In this document: piece after piece, positions 24,998 to 34,063 of the stretch
Position numbering within the stretch: position 1 is the first letter of the stretch
Layout of the letters: every line of letters begins with the position of its first letter
Source: Kitasatospora cineracea
GTDB taxonomy: Bacteria > Actinomycetota > Actinomycetes > Streptomycetales > Streptomycetaceae
Direction of reading: 5' to 3'
NCBI RefSeq assembly: GCF_003751605.1
Contig: NZ_RJVJ01000001.1
Location: 372,001 to 436,000, forward strand
Length of the DNA: 64,000 bases
Position numbers and translations under genes: made by a program
The notes under the pieces: model-generated
What the model was told of the DNA's origin: nothing
Databases searched by the model: none
The model's input: only the letters and a program-made list of their open reading frames with translations

Positions 24998-25939
24998 TCA
25001 CCAGCGGGCCGCGGCCGGCAGCGGTTCGCCGTACCAGAGCTCGACCAGGTACCGGGCGATCGAGATGCCGGACGGCGGCAGGATCTCCCCGGCGGCCATC
25101 CCTGCCCGCAGTTCCTCCCGGGTGAACCAGCGGGCCTCGGACAGCTCCTCGCCGTCCACGGTGATCCCGGTGCCGTCGGGGTGCGCCCGGCCGAGGAAGC
25201 CGAGCATCAGGCTGGACGGGAACGGCCAGGGCTGGCTGGCCACGTACTCGACCTCGCCGACCTTGACGCCGGCCTCCTCCTGCACCTCGCGGACGACCGC
25301 CTGCTCGATCGACTCGCCGGGCTCGACGAACCCGGCCAGCGTGGACCAGCGGCCCTCCGGCCAGAGCGCCTGGCGGCCCAGCAGGCAGCGGTCCTCGGCG
25401 TCGGTGATCAGCATGATCACCGCCGGGTCGGTGCGCGGGTAGTGCTCGGCCGCGCAGGAGGTGCAGCGGCGCAGGTGGCCGGCCCCGGCCTTCTCGGTGG
25501 GGTGGCCGCAGCGGGAGCAGAAGGAGTGCAGCCGGTGCCAGTGCTCCAGGGCGACGGCGTGCACCAGCAGCCCGGAGTCCCGGTCGGAGAGGCTGCCGCC
25601 GACCTCGCGCAGGCCGGCCGGGCGGGCGTCGCCGTCGAGCCGGCCGGGCAGCGACTCGCAGTCCAGGGCGAAGTAGTGGGTGCCGTCCTCGTCGGTGCCC
25701 AGGAAGTACCGGTGGCCGGTCTCGGGGGCCTCGAAGGAGGGCAGCAGCACCAGTTGGGTGCCGTCCGCGGTGTCCACCACGAACGCCTCGCCGCCGGAGA
25801 TCGGCAGCACCCGGGTGGTGGGGTGGCTCCAGGCCGCGGCCAGCCAGGGTTCGTCCAGCCGGCGGTGCGCCGCCCGGTCCACCCCGGCCCGGGCCAGCGC
25901 GAGCTGCTTGGTGTCGGGTCCGCTGCTCAACTCGTCCAT
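24998..25939 (-). CDS. nudC: NAD(H) pyrophosphatase NudC
   Basis: The 313-residue enzyme cleaves NADH to NMNH and AMP and, in some bacteria, removes NAD caps from RNA. A zinc ribbon (FCSRCG ... RCTSCA), the Nudix box GFVEPGESIEQAVVREVQEE, and the NudC-specific SQPWPFPSSLM element that selects dinucleotides are all present. It lies 43 bases downstream of the M20 dipeptidase gene on the same strand and probably shares its transcript. The length fits mycobacterial NudC (Rv3199c), the likely counterpart by gene order. Confidence 0.95.
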   Translation of the reverse strand: MDELSSGPDTKQLALARAGVDRAAHRRLDEPWLAAAWSHPTTRVLPISGGEAFVVDTADGTQLVLLPSFEAPETGHRYFLGTDEDGTHYFALDCESLPGRLDGDARPAGLREVGGSLSDRDSGLLVHAVALEHWHRLHSFCSRCGHPTEKAGAGHLRRCTSCAAEHYPRTDPAVIMLITDAEDRCLLGRQALWPEGRWSTLAGFVEPGESIEQAVVREVQEEAGVKVGEVEYVASQPWPFPSSLMLGFLGRAHPDGTGITVDGEELSEARWFTREELRAGMAAGEILPPSGISIARYLVELWYGEPLPAAARW

Positions 25940-25982
25940 CCCCGTTCGCTTCGCTTCAGTACGGCAGGTGCGGGGCTCGTCG

Positions 25983-27380
25983 TCACGGTCGGAAGTTCTC
26001 CGCGAGGTCGCCCCACAGGTAGGCGGAGGTCTCGACGCCCTTGCGCAGCAGGTCGAGCTCCACCTTCTCGTTGATCGAGTGCCAGCCGTCCGAGGGCACC
26101 GAGATCCCGAGGAACAACACCGGCGCCCCCAGCACGTCCTGGAGGTCGGCGGCCGGTCCGGAGCCTCCCTCGCGGGTGAACAGGACCTTCTGCTCGAAGG
26201 CCCGCTCCATGGCCCGGACGGTGGACCGGAGCGCGGGGTGGTCCAGCGGCGTCAGGCAGGGGCGGGTCGCGCCGGGGAAGACGATCTCGTACCGGATGCC
26301 CTCCGGGACGCGGGCGGAAACCCAGTCGGCCACCGCCTCCCGGACCTTCTCCACCTCCTGTCCGGCGACCAGCCGGAAGGAGAGCTTGAGGTGCGCCTCG
26401 GCCGGGACGATGGTCTTGCCGCCGGGGCCGGTGTAGCCGCCCCAGATGCCGTTGACCTCGGCGGTCGGCCGGGCCCAGACCCGCTCCAGGGTGGTGTGGC
26501 CGGCCTCGCCCCGGGTGCCGTGCGACTTGGCGACCTCCAGCCACCGCTGCTCGTCGAAGGGCAGTTCGGCGAAGAGCGCCCGCTCCTCGTCGGTGAGTTC
26601 GACGACGCCGTCGTAGAAGCCGGGCACCGCGACCTTCCGGTCCTCGTCGTGCAGGCCGGCGGCGAGCTCGGCGGCCACCTCGGCCGGGTTGGGGACGGCG
26701 CCGCCGAAGGAGCCGGAGTGGATGTCGCTGTCCGGGCCGTACAGGTCGATCTGGCAGTCGGCCAGGCCGCGCATGCCGGTGCACACGGTCGGGGTGGTCT
26801 CGGACCACATGCCGGTGTCGGAGATGAACACCGCGTCGGCGGCGAGGCGTTCGGCCTCGCGGCGCACCAGGGCGGCGAAGTTCGGCGAGCCGGACTCCTC
26901 CTCGCCCTCGACCAGCAGCTTGAGGTTGACGGCGGGCGCGGTGCGGCCGGTGGCGGCGAGGTGGGCGCGCACGCCCAGGGTGTGGAAGAGGACCTGGCCC
27001 TTGTCGTCGGCGGCGCCGCGCGCGTACATCCGGCGACCGACCACGGCGGGCTCGAACGGGTCGGTGTCCCAGCCGTCCTCGCGGGCGGCGGGCTGCACGT
27101 CGTGGTGGCCGTAGACCAGCACGGTCGGCGCGCCCTCGTCGCCGGAGGGCCACTCGGCGAACACCGCCGGCAGCCCGTCCGTCTCCCACACCTCGGCGAC
27201 CGGGAAGCCGGTCGCGCGCAGCCGGTCGGCCAGCCACTCGGCGGAGCGGCGGACCTCCCCCGCCCGGCCGGGGTCGGCGGAGACGGAGGGGATGCGCAGC
27301 CAGTCGGCGAGGTCGGCCAGGAAGGCGTCCTCGTGCTGGTCGATGAAGGAGCGGACGGCGCTGTCCGGCGTTTTCGTCAT
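25983..27380 (-). CDS. M20 family metallopeptidase (dipeptidase)
   Basis: The 465-residue cytoplasmic enzyme has the M20 catalytic domain split by a dimerisation lid. Zinc ligands and catalytic residues are visible in YGHHDVQPA, YARGAADDKGQ, VEGEEESGSPNF and, near the C-terminus, DGWHSINEKV. It resembles CNDP-type di- and tripeptidases. The ATG at 27380 is chosen to begin the family-like MTKTPDSAVRSFIDQHEDAF; the longer in-frame start at 27419 adds unusual residues. There is no strong ribosome binding site. It is the first gene of an operon with nudC. Confidence 0.92.
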   Translation of the reverse strand: MTKTPDSAVRSFIDQHEDAFLADLADWLRIPSVSADPGRAGEVRRSAEWLADRLRATGFPVAEVWETDGLPAVFAEWPSGDEGAPTVLVYGHHDVQPAAREDGWDTDPFEPAVVGRRMYARGAADDKGQVLFHTLGVRAHLAATGRTAPAVNLKLLVEGEEESGSPNFAALVRREAERLAADAVFISDTGMWSETTPTVCTGMRGLADCQIDLYGPDSDIHSGSFGGAVPNPAEVAAELAAGLHDEDRKVAVPGFYDGVVELTDEERALFAELPFDEQRWLEVAKSHGTRGEAGHTTLERVWARPTAEVNGIWGGYTGPGGKTIVPAEAHLKLSFRLVAGQEVEKVREAVADWVSARVPEGIRYEIVFPGATRPCLTPLDHPALRSTVRAMERAFEQKVLFTREGGSGPAADLQDVLGAPVLFLGISVPSDGWHSINEKVELDLLRKGVETSAYLWGDLAENFRP

Positions 27381-27468
27381 ACGGACGACTTTAGTTCGCC
27401 CGGACGGGTGCGTGCCCACGGCCTCCCCCGGCCGTGAGCACGGTCACCCGCCCCGTCCGTCCCCGCCG

Positions 27469-30294
27469 TCAGCCGGCCCGGCGGGTCAGGCCGATCCGGG
27501 AGCGGGTGAGCAGCGCGGCCAGCAGCACCGCGACCAGCGGCAGGCCGACCAGCAGGCCGCCGAGGTTCAGCCACGGGACGGCGATGACCGCCTTCTCGTG
27601 GCCGGACGGCACGCCGTTGATCCAGACCGTGGCGTTGCGGGCCTCCAGCAGCCGCAGCGCCACCGCCGGGACGGTCCCGCAGAGCAGGCCGAGCACCGAG
27701 CCCATCGCGGCGATCACCCCGCACTGGAAGCCGGACAGCCGCCGCCGGATGCCGCCGGACGCGCCGACCGCGGCCAGCGTGGCCAGGTCCTGCTGGGAGT
27801 CGGCGGCGGCCAGGCCGGTGGCGATGCCGGCCGCGCCGAGCGCGACCAGGGCGGCGAAGGCGGTCAGGCCGACCGTGATGACGTCGCGCTGCGGCTTGAA
27901 GCCCTGCTCGACCTCCAGGTAGACGGTGTCGTCGAGCTTGGAGAGGTGGTCGGTGGCCTTCTGGACCCGGCCGTCGGACGGCGCCGCGGCGGGCTTCCAC
28001 AGCGCCCCCTCCGAGCGGACGCCCAGCCCGGCCCGCTGGGCGGCCTCCCGGCTCAGCACGACGGTGGCGAACGGGAGCGGCGAGTGCGCCTCGACGGCGT
28101 CCACGGTGACGTCCCGGGTCTTGCCCCGGTAGTCGTTGGCGTCGATCTGCGCCTGGGTGGGCTGCTCCTCGGCGCGCAGCGCGACCTTTCCGTCGGCGAC
28201 GTGGTCGGGACGGAACACCAGGGCCTTGCCCGCGGCCAGGGCCTGTTCGGCGGCCGGGTCGCGGACGTCGAGCAGGTTGCGCAGCAGTGCCGCGTCACCG
28301 ATCAGGACGTCGCCGAACATGCTGGTCAGGTCGGTGGGCAGTCCCCGCATGCCGGCGCACCGGGGGTCGGCCATCGCCTGCCGGCGCTGCTCGTCGGTGG
28401 TGGCGTCCTGGGCCGGGCAGCGCTTGTCCGGGGTCTTCAGCGCCTGGACGAACCCGCACTTGTAGCTGACCCGGCAGTCGCCGGGGACGGCGGTGGGGCT
28501 CAGCACGTCGGCGCGCTCGCCGAGGGCGCCGAGGTCCTTCTCGGCGGCCTCGCGCAGGGCGGCGAACCGGCTCGCGTCGCCGTCCGCGCGGCCGCCCTCC
28601 AGCAGCGCGACCGCGCCGGCCGGCAGGCTGGGCCGGTAGTCCTGGCGCTGCCGTTCGACGTCGCTGGTGTGGTAGATGCCCACCGCGACGGCGCCGGCCA
28701 CGGCGGCCATCACGGCGGCCACGGCGGGGGCGGTGCGGCCGCGGTTGCGCACCGAGTCGCGCAGCGCGAGCCGCGGGCTGAGCGGCAGGTGGCGGCCGAG
28801 CCGCCCGAACAGGCCGATCAGCAGCGGGGTGCACAGCAGCATGCCGAGTTCGGCGATCACCGAGCCGCCGAGCAGGCCCGGCACGGGGGCGGTGTTGGTG
28901 ACCGCGCAGAGCAGGGCCAGTCCGGTGCCGCCGGCCACCATCACGGCGCCGAGCACCGCGATGATCCGGTTGGCGGGCTTGCTGCCGCCGCGGCCGGTGA
29001 GCGCCTCGACCACGTCCTGCCGGGAGGCCTGGACGGCGGGGACCACGGCCGCGAGCAGGCCGGTGACCAGGCCGACCAGGGCGACGCCGAGCAGGTCGAG
29101 GGGCTGGACGTCGAAGTGGCCGAAGCGCTGTCCGCCGTAGCCCTCGAGCTGCTCGCGCAGCACCGCGACCAGGCCCACGCCGCCGACCAGGCCGAGCACG
29201 GCGCCGCCGGCGCCGAGCACCGCGCCGCCGGCCAGCACCACGGCCCGGACGTGCGAGCGGTCGCCGCCGCCGGCCGCGAGCAGGCCGAGCTGGCGGCGCG
29301 AGCGGCGGGCGCCGACCGCGAACGCCGGTCCGGCGAGCAGCACGATCTCCAGCAGGGCCATGCCGGGCACCAGCGCGGCGACGGCCAGCACGCTCTTGTT
29401 CACGTAGGAGGAGTACTGGGCCTGTTCCGCGTAGTAGGGCACCTCGGAGCGGGCCGGCGGGTGCAGCAGGACGTCCCGGGAGACCGCCGTGAAGCCGTAG
29501 TCGTTGAGTCGCTTGACCCCGGCCCAGTCGATCCGGGCCCCGCCGGGCAGCTTGACCAGCCAGCTGTCCCCGTCGCGCGGCTCGCTGTCGGCGCCGCCGG
29601 TGTCGGCCTGCACCAGCGGCTGGACCACCGCGCCGGGGCGGCCGTACAGCATGACCCGGTCCAGTCGGGCGGGGTCCTCGGCGACGGCGGTGATGGTGTA
29701 GGGCCTGGCCTCCAGGCCGTGGAACGCGGTGCGGTCGCCGATCCGCAGGCCGGCGCGCTCCAGGAAGCCGCGGGTGGCGGCGATCTGGTCGGGCTGGGTG
29801 GGGGCGGTGCCCTCCACCACGTTCAGCTTGCCGTGCCAGACCGGGTCGGTGAGGTCGGCCTCGCCGGCCATCACCGTCATCCGGCCCTCGGCGGTGGTGG
29901 CCGAGGTGCTCTTGTACATCCCGTCCGGCACCAGCACGGCGCCGGGCAGCAGTTCGGTGAGCAGCCGCGCGGGGTCGGTGTTGGCGCTGCGCTGCTGCTC
30001 GGGGGTCTGCGCCTGGCCCGCCGCGGGCGTCCGGGTGGTGTTCTCGCTGCCGTCGGGGGTCTGCAGCTCGGTGGCGCCGCGGGAGGACATGGTGACGGCG
30101 GCCGTGGCGGTGCCCATCGCGCGGGCGGCCTTCTCCGCGGGCTCCAGCTGGGCGCTGCGGGCGATCACGTCCACGCCGGCCACGCCGAGCACCGGCAGCG
30201 CGATCATCGCCAGCACCAGGGCGCTGCGGCCCTTGGCCCGGGCGGCGTCGCGGCGGGCGATCCGCAGGGCGGCGCGCCAGGCGGTCGGCTTCAC
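27469..30294 (-). CDS. ABC transporter permease, FtsX-domain type
   Basis: The 941-residue membrane protein has a first helix near residues 25-45, a large extracytoplasmic domain, two FtsX-like membrane blocks of three to four helices each (about 310-500 and 780-935) and two long outside regions. This is the MacB/LolC-like architecture of permeases that use ATP to move lipids or antimicrobial compounds, or to signal, rather than to import. The GTG start overlaps the stop of the upstream ATPase gene by four bases (GTGA), ensuring matched expression. PadR heads the same operon. Confidence 0.9.
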   Translation of the reverse strand: MKPTAWRAALRIARRDAARAKGRSALVLAMIALPVLGVAGVDVIARSAQLEPAEKAARAMGTATAAVTMSSRGATELQTPDGSENTTRTPAAGQAQTPEQQRSANTDPARLLTELLPGAVLVPDGMYKSTSATTAEGRMTVMAGEADLTDPVWHGKLNVVEGTAPTQPDQIAATRGFLERAGLRIGDRTAFHGLEARPYTITAVAEDPARLDRVMLYGRPGAVVQPLVQADTGGADSEPRDGDSWLVKLPGGARIDWAGVKRLNDYGFTAVSRDVLLHPPARSEVPYYAEQAQYSSYVNKSVLAVAALVPGMALLEIVLLAGPAFAVGARRSRRQLGLLAAGGGDRSHVRAVVLAGGAVLGAGGAVLGLVGGVGLVAVLREQLEGYGGQRFGHFDVQPLDLLGVALVGLVTGLLAAVVPAVQASRQDVVEALTGRGGSKPANRIIAVLGAVMVAGGTGLALLCAVTNTAPVPGLLGGSVIAELGMLLCTPLLIGLFGRLGRHLPLSPRLALRDSVRNRGRTAPAVAAVMAAVAGAVAVGIYHTSDVERQRQDYRPSLPAGAVALLEGGRADGDASRFAALREAAEKDLGALGERADVLSPTAVPGDCRVSYKCGFVQALKTPDKRCPAQDATTDEQRRQAMADPRCAGMRGLPTDLTSMFGDVLIGDAALLRNLLDVRDPAAEQALAAGKALVFRPDHVADGKVALRAEEQPTQAQIDANDYRGKTRDVTVDAVEAHSPLPFATVVLSREAAQRAGLGVRSEGALWKPAAAPSDGRVQKATDHLSKLDDTVYLEVEQGFKPQRDVITVGLTAFAALVALGAAGIATGLAAADSQQDLATLAAVGASGGIRRRLSGFQCGVIAAMGSVLGLLCGTVPAVALRLLEARNATVWINGVPSGHEKAVIAVPWLNLGGLLVGLPLVAVLLAALLTRSRIGLTRRAG

Positions 30295-31055
30295 GGCTGT
30301 CCGTCCTTCCGCGCGTTGGCGGCGGCGGTGACCAGCAGGCTGCCGGCGTCCTGCCGGGTGGTCTCGTCGACCAGCAGGCCGTCGCGCAGGAACACCACCC
30401 GGTCCGCCCAGGCGGCGTGCCGGGCCTCGTGGGTGACCATCATGGCGGCGGCGCCGGCGTCGCAGCGGGCGCGCAGCACGGAGAGCACGGACTCGCCGGT
30501 GGTGGAGTCGAGGGCGCCGGTGGGTTCGTCGGCGAGCACCAGGCGGCGGTCGCCGATCAGGGCGCGGGCGATGGCGACGCGCTGCTGCTGGCCGCCCGAC
30601 ATGTCGTCGGGGAAGCGGTCGGCGAGTTCGGCGATGTTCAGTTCCTCGAGCGCGGCGAGCGCCTCCCGGCGGGCGGCCCGGGCGGAGACGCCGTCGAGCT
30701 CCCGGGGCAGCGCGATGTTCTCGGCGGCGGTGAGCGCGGGTATCAGGTTGTAGTCCTGGAAGACGTAGCCCACCGAGCGGCGGCGGACGGCGGCCAGCTT
30801 CTTGCGGTCCAGCTCGCCCAGGACGGTGCCCTCGACGACGACCCGGCCGCCGGTGGGGCTGTCCAGGCCGCCGGCCAGGGTCAGCAGGGTCGACTTGCCG
30901 GAGCCGGAGGGCCCCATCACGGCGACCAGTTCGCCGGGGTGGACCCGCAGGTCGACGGCGCGCAGCGCGTGCACCTCGGCCGCGCCGTGGCCGTGCGTCC
31001 GGCTCACCCCGTCGAGGTGCAGCACGGGCTCGGCCGGCTTGAGTTGTTCGGTCAT
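30291..31055 (-). CDS. ABC transporter ATP-binding protein (MacB/LolD type)
   Basis: The 254-residue ATPase has Walker A GPSGSGKST, a Q-loop in GYVFQDYNLIPALT, signature MSGGQQQR, Walker B LVLADEPTGALD and a switch histidine in MMVTHEARHA. The LDSTTG and QDYNLIP features place it with the LolD/MacB group that pairs with FtsX-type permeases such as the next gene. It starts 16 bases after the PadR stop codon. Confidence 0.95.
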   Translation of the reverse strand: MTEQLKPAEPVLHLDGVSRTHGHGAAEVHALRAVDLRVHPGELVAVMGPSGSGKSTLLTLAGGLDSPTGGRVVVEGTVLGELDRKKLAAVRRRSVGYVFQDYNLIPALTAAENIALPRELDGVSARAARREALAALEELNIAELADRFPDDMSGGQQQRVAIARALIGDRRLVLADEPTGALDSTTGESVLSVLRARCDAGAAAMMVTHEARHAAWADRVVFLRDGLLVDETTRQDAGSLLVTAAANARKDGQP

Positions 31056-31071
31056 CGCTCCCCCAGGAGGT

Positions 31072-31683
31072 TCAGGTGCGGCCGCGGTCGCGGCTCTTGG
31101 CGGCGCGCCGGGCGGGCGGCGCGGCGGGTTCGGACGGGGTGGCGGCGGCGCGTTCGGCGTGCTGGGCGAGCCGGGACTCGCAGTGGTCCAGCCAGCGGAT
31201 CTCCGCCTCGGTCTGGAAGATCAGCTGTTCCAGCACCAGCAGCCAGGCCAGGTCCTTGCCGGAGCCGTCGTCCGCGGCCAGCGCCCGGCCCTTGAGCCGG
31301 GTGTAGTCCTGGAGCGCCTGCATGCTGTGCCGGCGCTGGCCGTGCACCACCGCGGCCACGTCCACCCCCGGGATGGCCACCGCCATCGCCAGCTTGATCG
31401 CCAGTTCGTCGCGCGGCGGGTTGGTGCGCGGTACCGGGGTGTCGAACCAGCGGCGCAGTTCCGCGCGTCCCTCGTCGGTGACGGAGTAGAACTGGTGGCC
31501 CTCGTCGTCCTCGCCGGCGGCCTCCACCAGCCCGTCGCGCTCCAGGCGGCCCAACGTGGTGTAGACCTGTCCGACGTTCAGCGGCCAGGTCGCCCCCGTC
31601 CTGGCCTCGAACTCGGATCGCAGCTGGTAGCCGTAGCGCGGGCCCTGGTCGAGCAGGGCGAGCAGGCCGTGACGGATCGACAT
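31072..31683 (-). CDS. PadR-family transcriptional regulator
   Basis: The 203-residue protein has an N-terminal PadR winged helix (MSIRHGLLALLDQGPRYGYQ, then VGQVYTTLGRLERDGLV) and a C-terminal helical dimerisation region ending in a basic disordered tail. PadR regulators near ABC exporters usually repress them until a ligand binds. The ATG at 31683 has no ribosome binding site and lies within an AT-rich dyad region, suggesting leaderless translation and tight self-repression of the whole PadR-ATPase-permease operon. Confidence 0.93.
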   Translation of the reverse strand: MSIRHGLLALLDQGPRYGYQLRSEFEARTGATWPLNVGQVYTTLGRLERDGLVEAAGEDDEGHQFYSVTDEGRAELRRWFDTPVPRTNPPRDELAIKLAMAVAIPGVDVAAVVHGQRRHSMQALQDYTRLKGRALAADDGSGKDLAWLLVLEQLIFQTEAEIRWLDHCESRLAQHAERAAATPSEPAAPPARRAAKSRDRGRT

Positions 31684-31706
31684 ACTCAGTATGTATACCC
31701 GGTATG
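31681..31706 (-). promoter_or_regulatory. Two AT-rich dyads over the PadR start codon (putative operator and -10)
   Basis: CATAC-N3-GTATG (31681-31693) covers the PadR ATG, and ATACC-C-GGTAT (31695-31705) follows directly upstream of the gene. Reading leftward, TATACA or CATACT within this block is a good -10 placed 4-8 bases from the ATG. The stretch is strikingly AT-rich against its surroundings. Confidence 0.6.
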
Positions 31707-31760
31707 GTCCCCGGGCTCAAGCCGCCGTCGCGTTCACCTCGGCCCGGTACGGTCGACGGC

Positions 31761-32669
31761 GTGACCACACTGCGGATCGCCACGTACAACCTGCTGCACG
31801 GCCAACCGCTCGCCCCCGACGGCAGCCCCGCGCCCCTCCCGGCCGAGCCGGGCGCCCCGCTGGCCGAGGCCGTCGCCTCGCTCGACGCCGACGTGCTGGC
31901 CCTCCAGGAGGTCGACCGGTACCAGGAGCGCTCCGGCCGCACCGACCAGGCGGCCCTCGCCGCGAAGGCCACGGGCGCCACCGACTGGCGCTTCGCCGCC
32001 GCCCTGCACGGCACCCCCGCCCCCTCGGCGGGCTGGATCGCCGACCCGGAGCGGCCCGGCCTCGCCGTCTACGGGCCGGCCGACCTGGCCGACGACTCCC
32101 GCCCCTCGTACGGCACCGCGCTGCTCACCCGGCTGCCGGTGCTGCACTGGCGGGCCCGCCGGTTCGCCCCGGCGCCGTTCGGGCTGCCGCTGCGGGTCGC
32201 CGGGCGGCGCGGGCTGACGCCGGTGCCGGACGAGCCGCGGGCCGCGCTCGCCGCGGTGCTGGCCGGGCCGGGCGGGGAGTTCACGGTGGTGGCCGCGCAC
32301 CTGTCCTTCGTGCCGGGCTGGAACGTCGGGCAGCTGGCCGCGATCCGGCGCTGGATCGCCGACCTGCCGCAGCCCTACCTGGTGCTCGGCGACTTCAACC
32401 TGATCGGCGCGGTGCCGCGCACCGTGCTCGGCTCGGCGCACGCGATCCAGCGCACCGCCAAGCGCGAACGGGTGCGCACCGCCCGGCGGACCAGGCTGCA
32501 GGGCTGGTACGACCTCGCCCGCACCCCGACGTACCCCTCGCACCGGCCGACCGTGCAGTTCGACCACATCCTGGGCATCGGCGTCCCGCGCAGCGCGGTC
32601 GGCTCGGTCTCGGCGCCCCGCACGGGGGTGTCCGACCACCGGCCGCTGGTGGTCGAGATCGAGGTCTAG
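31761..32669 (+). CDS. Endonuclease/exonuclease/phosphatase (EEP) family protein
   Basis: The 302-residue protein has the EEP fold: TLRIATYNLLHG at the start (metal-binding Asn), DVLALQEVDR (catalytic Glu), VLGDFNL (DxN) and VSDHRPLV at the end (catalytic Asp-His). Members cleave phosphodiester or phosphomonoester bonds in nucleic acids, phosphoinositides or sphingomyelin; the substrate here is not known. There is no signal peptide. A GTG at 31761 starts the conserved domain. The stop overlaps the stop of the convergent phosphatase gene by three to four bases. Confidence 0.88.
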   Translation: MTTLRIATYNLLHGQPLAPDGSPAPLPAEPGAPLAEAVASLDADVLALQEVDRYQERSGRTDQAALAAKATGATDWRFAAALHGTPAPSAGWIADPERPGLAVYGPADLADDSRPSYGTALLTRLPVLHWRARRFAPAPFGLPLRVAGRRGLTPVPDEPRAALAAVLAGPGGEFTVVAAHLSFVPGWNVGQLAAIRRWIADLPQPYLVLGDFNLIGAVPRTVLGSAHAIQRTAKRERVRTARRTRLQGWYDLARTPTYPSHRPTVQFDHILGIGVPRSAVGSVSAPRTGVSDHRPLVVEIEV

Positions 32670-33865
32670 CCTTCCAGGCGCCCGGGGACGGCGGCCTCGT
32701 CGCGCGGGGCGGCCTGCGCGGGCAGCACGACCGGGTCGAACTGGAGCAGCAGCATCGCCGCGTCGTCGCCGAGCTTGTGGCCGACGTGCCGGACCACGTC
32801 GTCGTGCAGGCGCTGCAGGACGTCGCCGGGGCCGTCGTCGGCGAGCAGCGGAAGGCGGTCGGTGAGGGGGTAGAAGGCGCCGCCGTGGTCGCGGGCCTCG
32901 ATGACGCCGTCGGTGTAGAGCAGGATCCGGTCGCCGGGCTCGACCGGGACGAGCTGGAGCGGCGGGCAGACGTCCTCGGGGTCGAGGACGCCCAGCGGGG
33001 GGACGGTCTCGTCGGCGGCGAGCAGCCGCGGGGCGTCCTCGCCGCGGAGCAGGACGGGCGGCGGGTGGCCGCAGTTGGCGATCTCCAGGACGCCGTCGGG
33101 GCGGACGCCGACCAGCACCAGGGTGACGAACTCCTCCTCCACGCCGGGGTGGTCGTTCTCGTGCAGGGCCCGGTCGAGACTGACGGCGAGCCAGCCGGCC
33201 ACCTTCTCCAGCGCGGGCTCCTGGTGGGCGGCCTCGCGGAACGCGCCGAGCACGGCGGCGGCGGTCTCGACGGCGGCCAGCCCCTTGCCGCGGACGTCGC
33301 CCATCACGGCGCGCACGCCGTGCCGGGTGTTGACCACCTCGTAGAGGTCGCCGCCGATCGAGGCGTGCGCGGCGGCGGCGGCGTAGCGGACGGCGGCGCG
33401 GACCGGCCCGACCCGTCCGGGGATCGGGCGCAGCAGCACCCGGCGGGCGATCTCGGCGACCAACTGGGCTTCGGCGAGCGCGAGTTCCTGGCGCAGCCGG
33501 AGGTTGACGCTGAGGTGGCCGATGCCGGCGATGATGATGATCGCGGCGACGGTGGCGGTGTGCACGGACTGGCCCAGCACCTCGTTGTACCAGGCCATGC
33601 CGAACGCGCAGGCCTCGGCCAGCGCGCCGGTCAGCAGCGGGTACCAGGCGCGGCGGGAGACCACGGCGGCGAGGGCGGGGACGGCGGTCAGGGCGGGCTC
33701 GACGGTGACCTGGCTGTTGGTCAGCAGGTCGAGGGAGACGATCAGCAGCATGCCGATCAGCGGCAGGGCGTGCGAGGTCCTGGGCCAGGTGCCGGTGACG
33801 GTGCCCGGTACCGGGCCTGGGGTGGGGCCGTGGAGGACGTCCCTGATCCATCCGGTCGCGCTCAA
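32666..33865 (-). CDS. SpoIIE-type PP2C phosphatase with N-terminal membrane domain
   Basis: The 399-residue protein has about four membrane helices (residues 33-125), a short coiled linker and a C-terminal PP2C/SpoIIE domain. Metal-binding residues appear in ASIGGDLYEVV, VMGDVRGKG, LLYTDGVIEA and LGDDAAML. Such phosphatases dephosphorylate anti-anti-sigma factors in partner-switching pathways; no antisigma gene is adjacent. The TTG start at 33865 is chosen because GGAGAG lies seven bases upstream and no better in-frame ATG or GTG precedes the membrane segments. Convergent with the EEP gene. Confidence 0.9.
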   Translation of the reverse strand: MSATGWIRDVLHGPTPGPVPGTVTGTWPRTSHALPLIGMLLIVSLDLLTNSQVTVEPALTAVPALAAVVSRRAWYPLLTGALAEACAFGMAWYNEVLGQSVHTATVAAIIIIAGIGHLSVNLRLRQELALAEAQLVAEIARRVLLRPIPGRVGPVRAAVRYAAAAAHASIGGDLYEVVNTRHGVRAVMGDVRGKGLAAVETAAAVLGAFREAAHQEPALEKVAGWLAVSLDRALHENDHPGVEEEFVTLVLVGVRPDGVLEIANCGHPPPVLLRGEDAPRLLAADETVPPLGVLDPEDVCPPLQLVPVEPGDRILLYTDGVIEARDHGGAFYPLTDRLPLLADDGPGDVLQRLHDDVVRHVGHKLGDDAAMLLLQFDPVVLPAQAAPRDEAAVPGRLEG

Positions 33866-33995
33866 CGTCGGTCTCTCCAGCGGAAGGTGCGGGTGCTGCT
33901 CGGCACCTGCGGGTCTGACGGGAGGTCAGGGGGTCGGGAGCCCTGACGGCGGCCGGAGTACGAGGGATGACCGGTTACCGACCCCACAATAGGCA

Positions 33996-34022
33996 CGAAA
34001 CGTGCAGGGCGCACAGGTTTCG
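33996..34022. promoter_or_regulatory. Interrupted palindrome upstream of the SpoIIE-type phosphatase gene
   Basis: Outer arms CGAAAC (33996-34001) and GTTTCG (34017-34022) and inner arms GTGC and GCAC form an imperfect palindrome in the 198-base gap between the phosphatase start and the adnB stop. It could be an operator for the phosphatase or a weak adnB terminator. Confidence 0.3.
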
Positions 34023-34063
34023 CGTGATCTCGTGACGGGTTGGATGCTCTGAGTGACTCTTTT

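Noticed and set aside
20978..26074. 1698-codon rightward frame, the longest in the window
   Set aside because: Runs antisense across uvrD2, the GntR gene and nudC and across mycoredoxin in another frame; no recognisable protein features.
27292..30753. 1153-codon rightward frame over the ABC permease
   Set aside because: Antisense to the permease and ATPase genes; filler composition.
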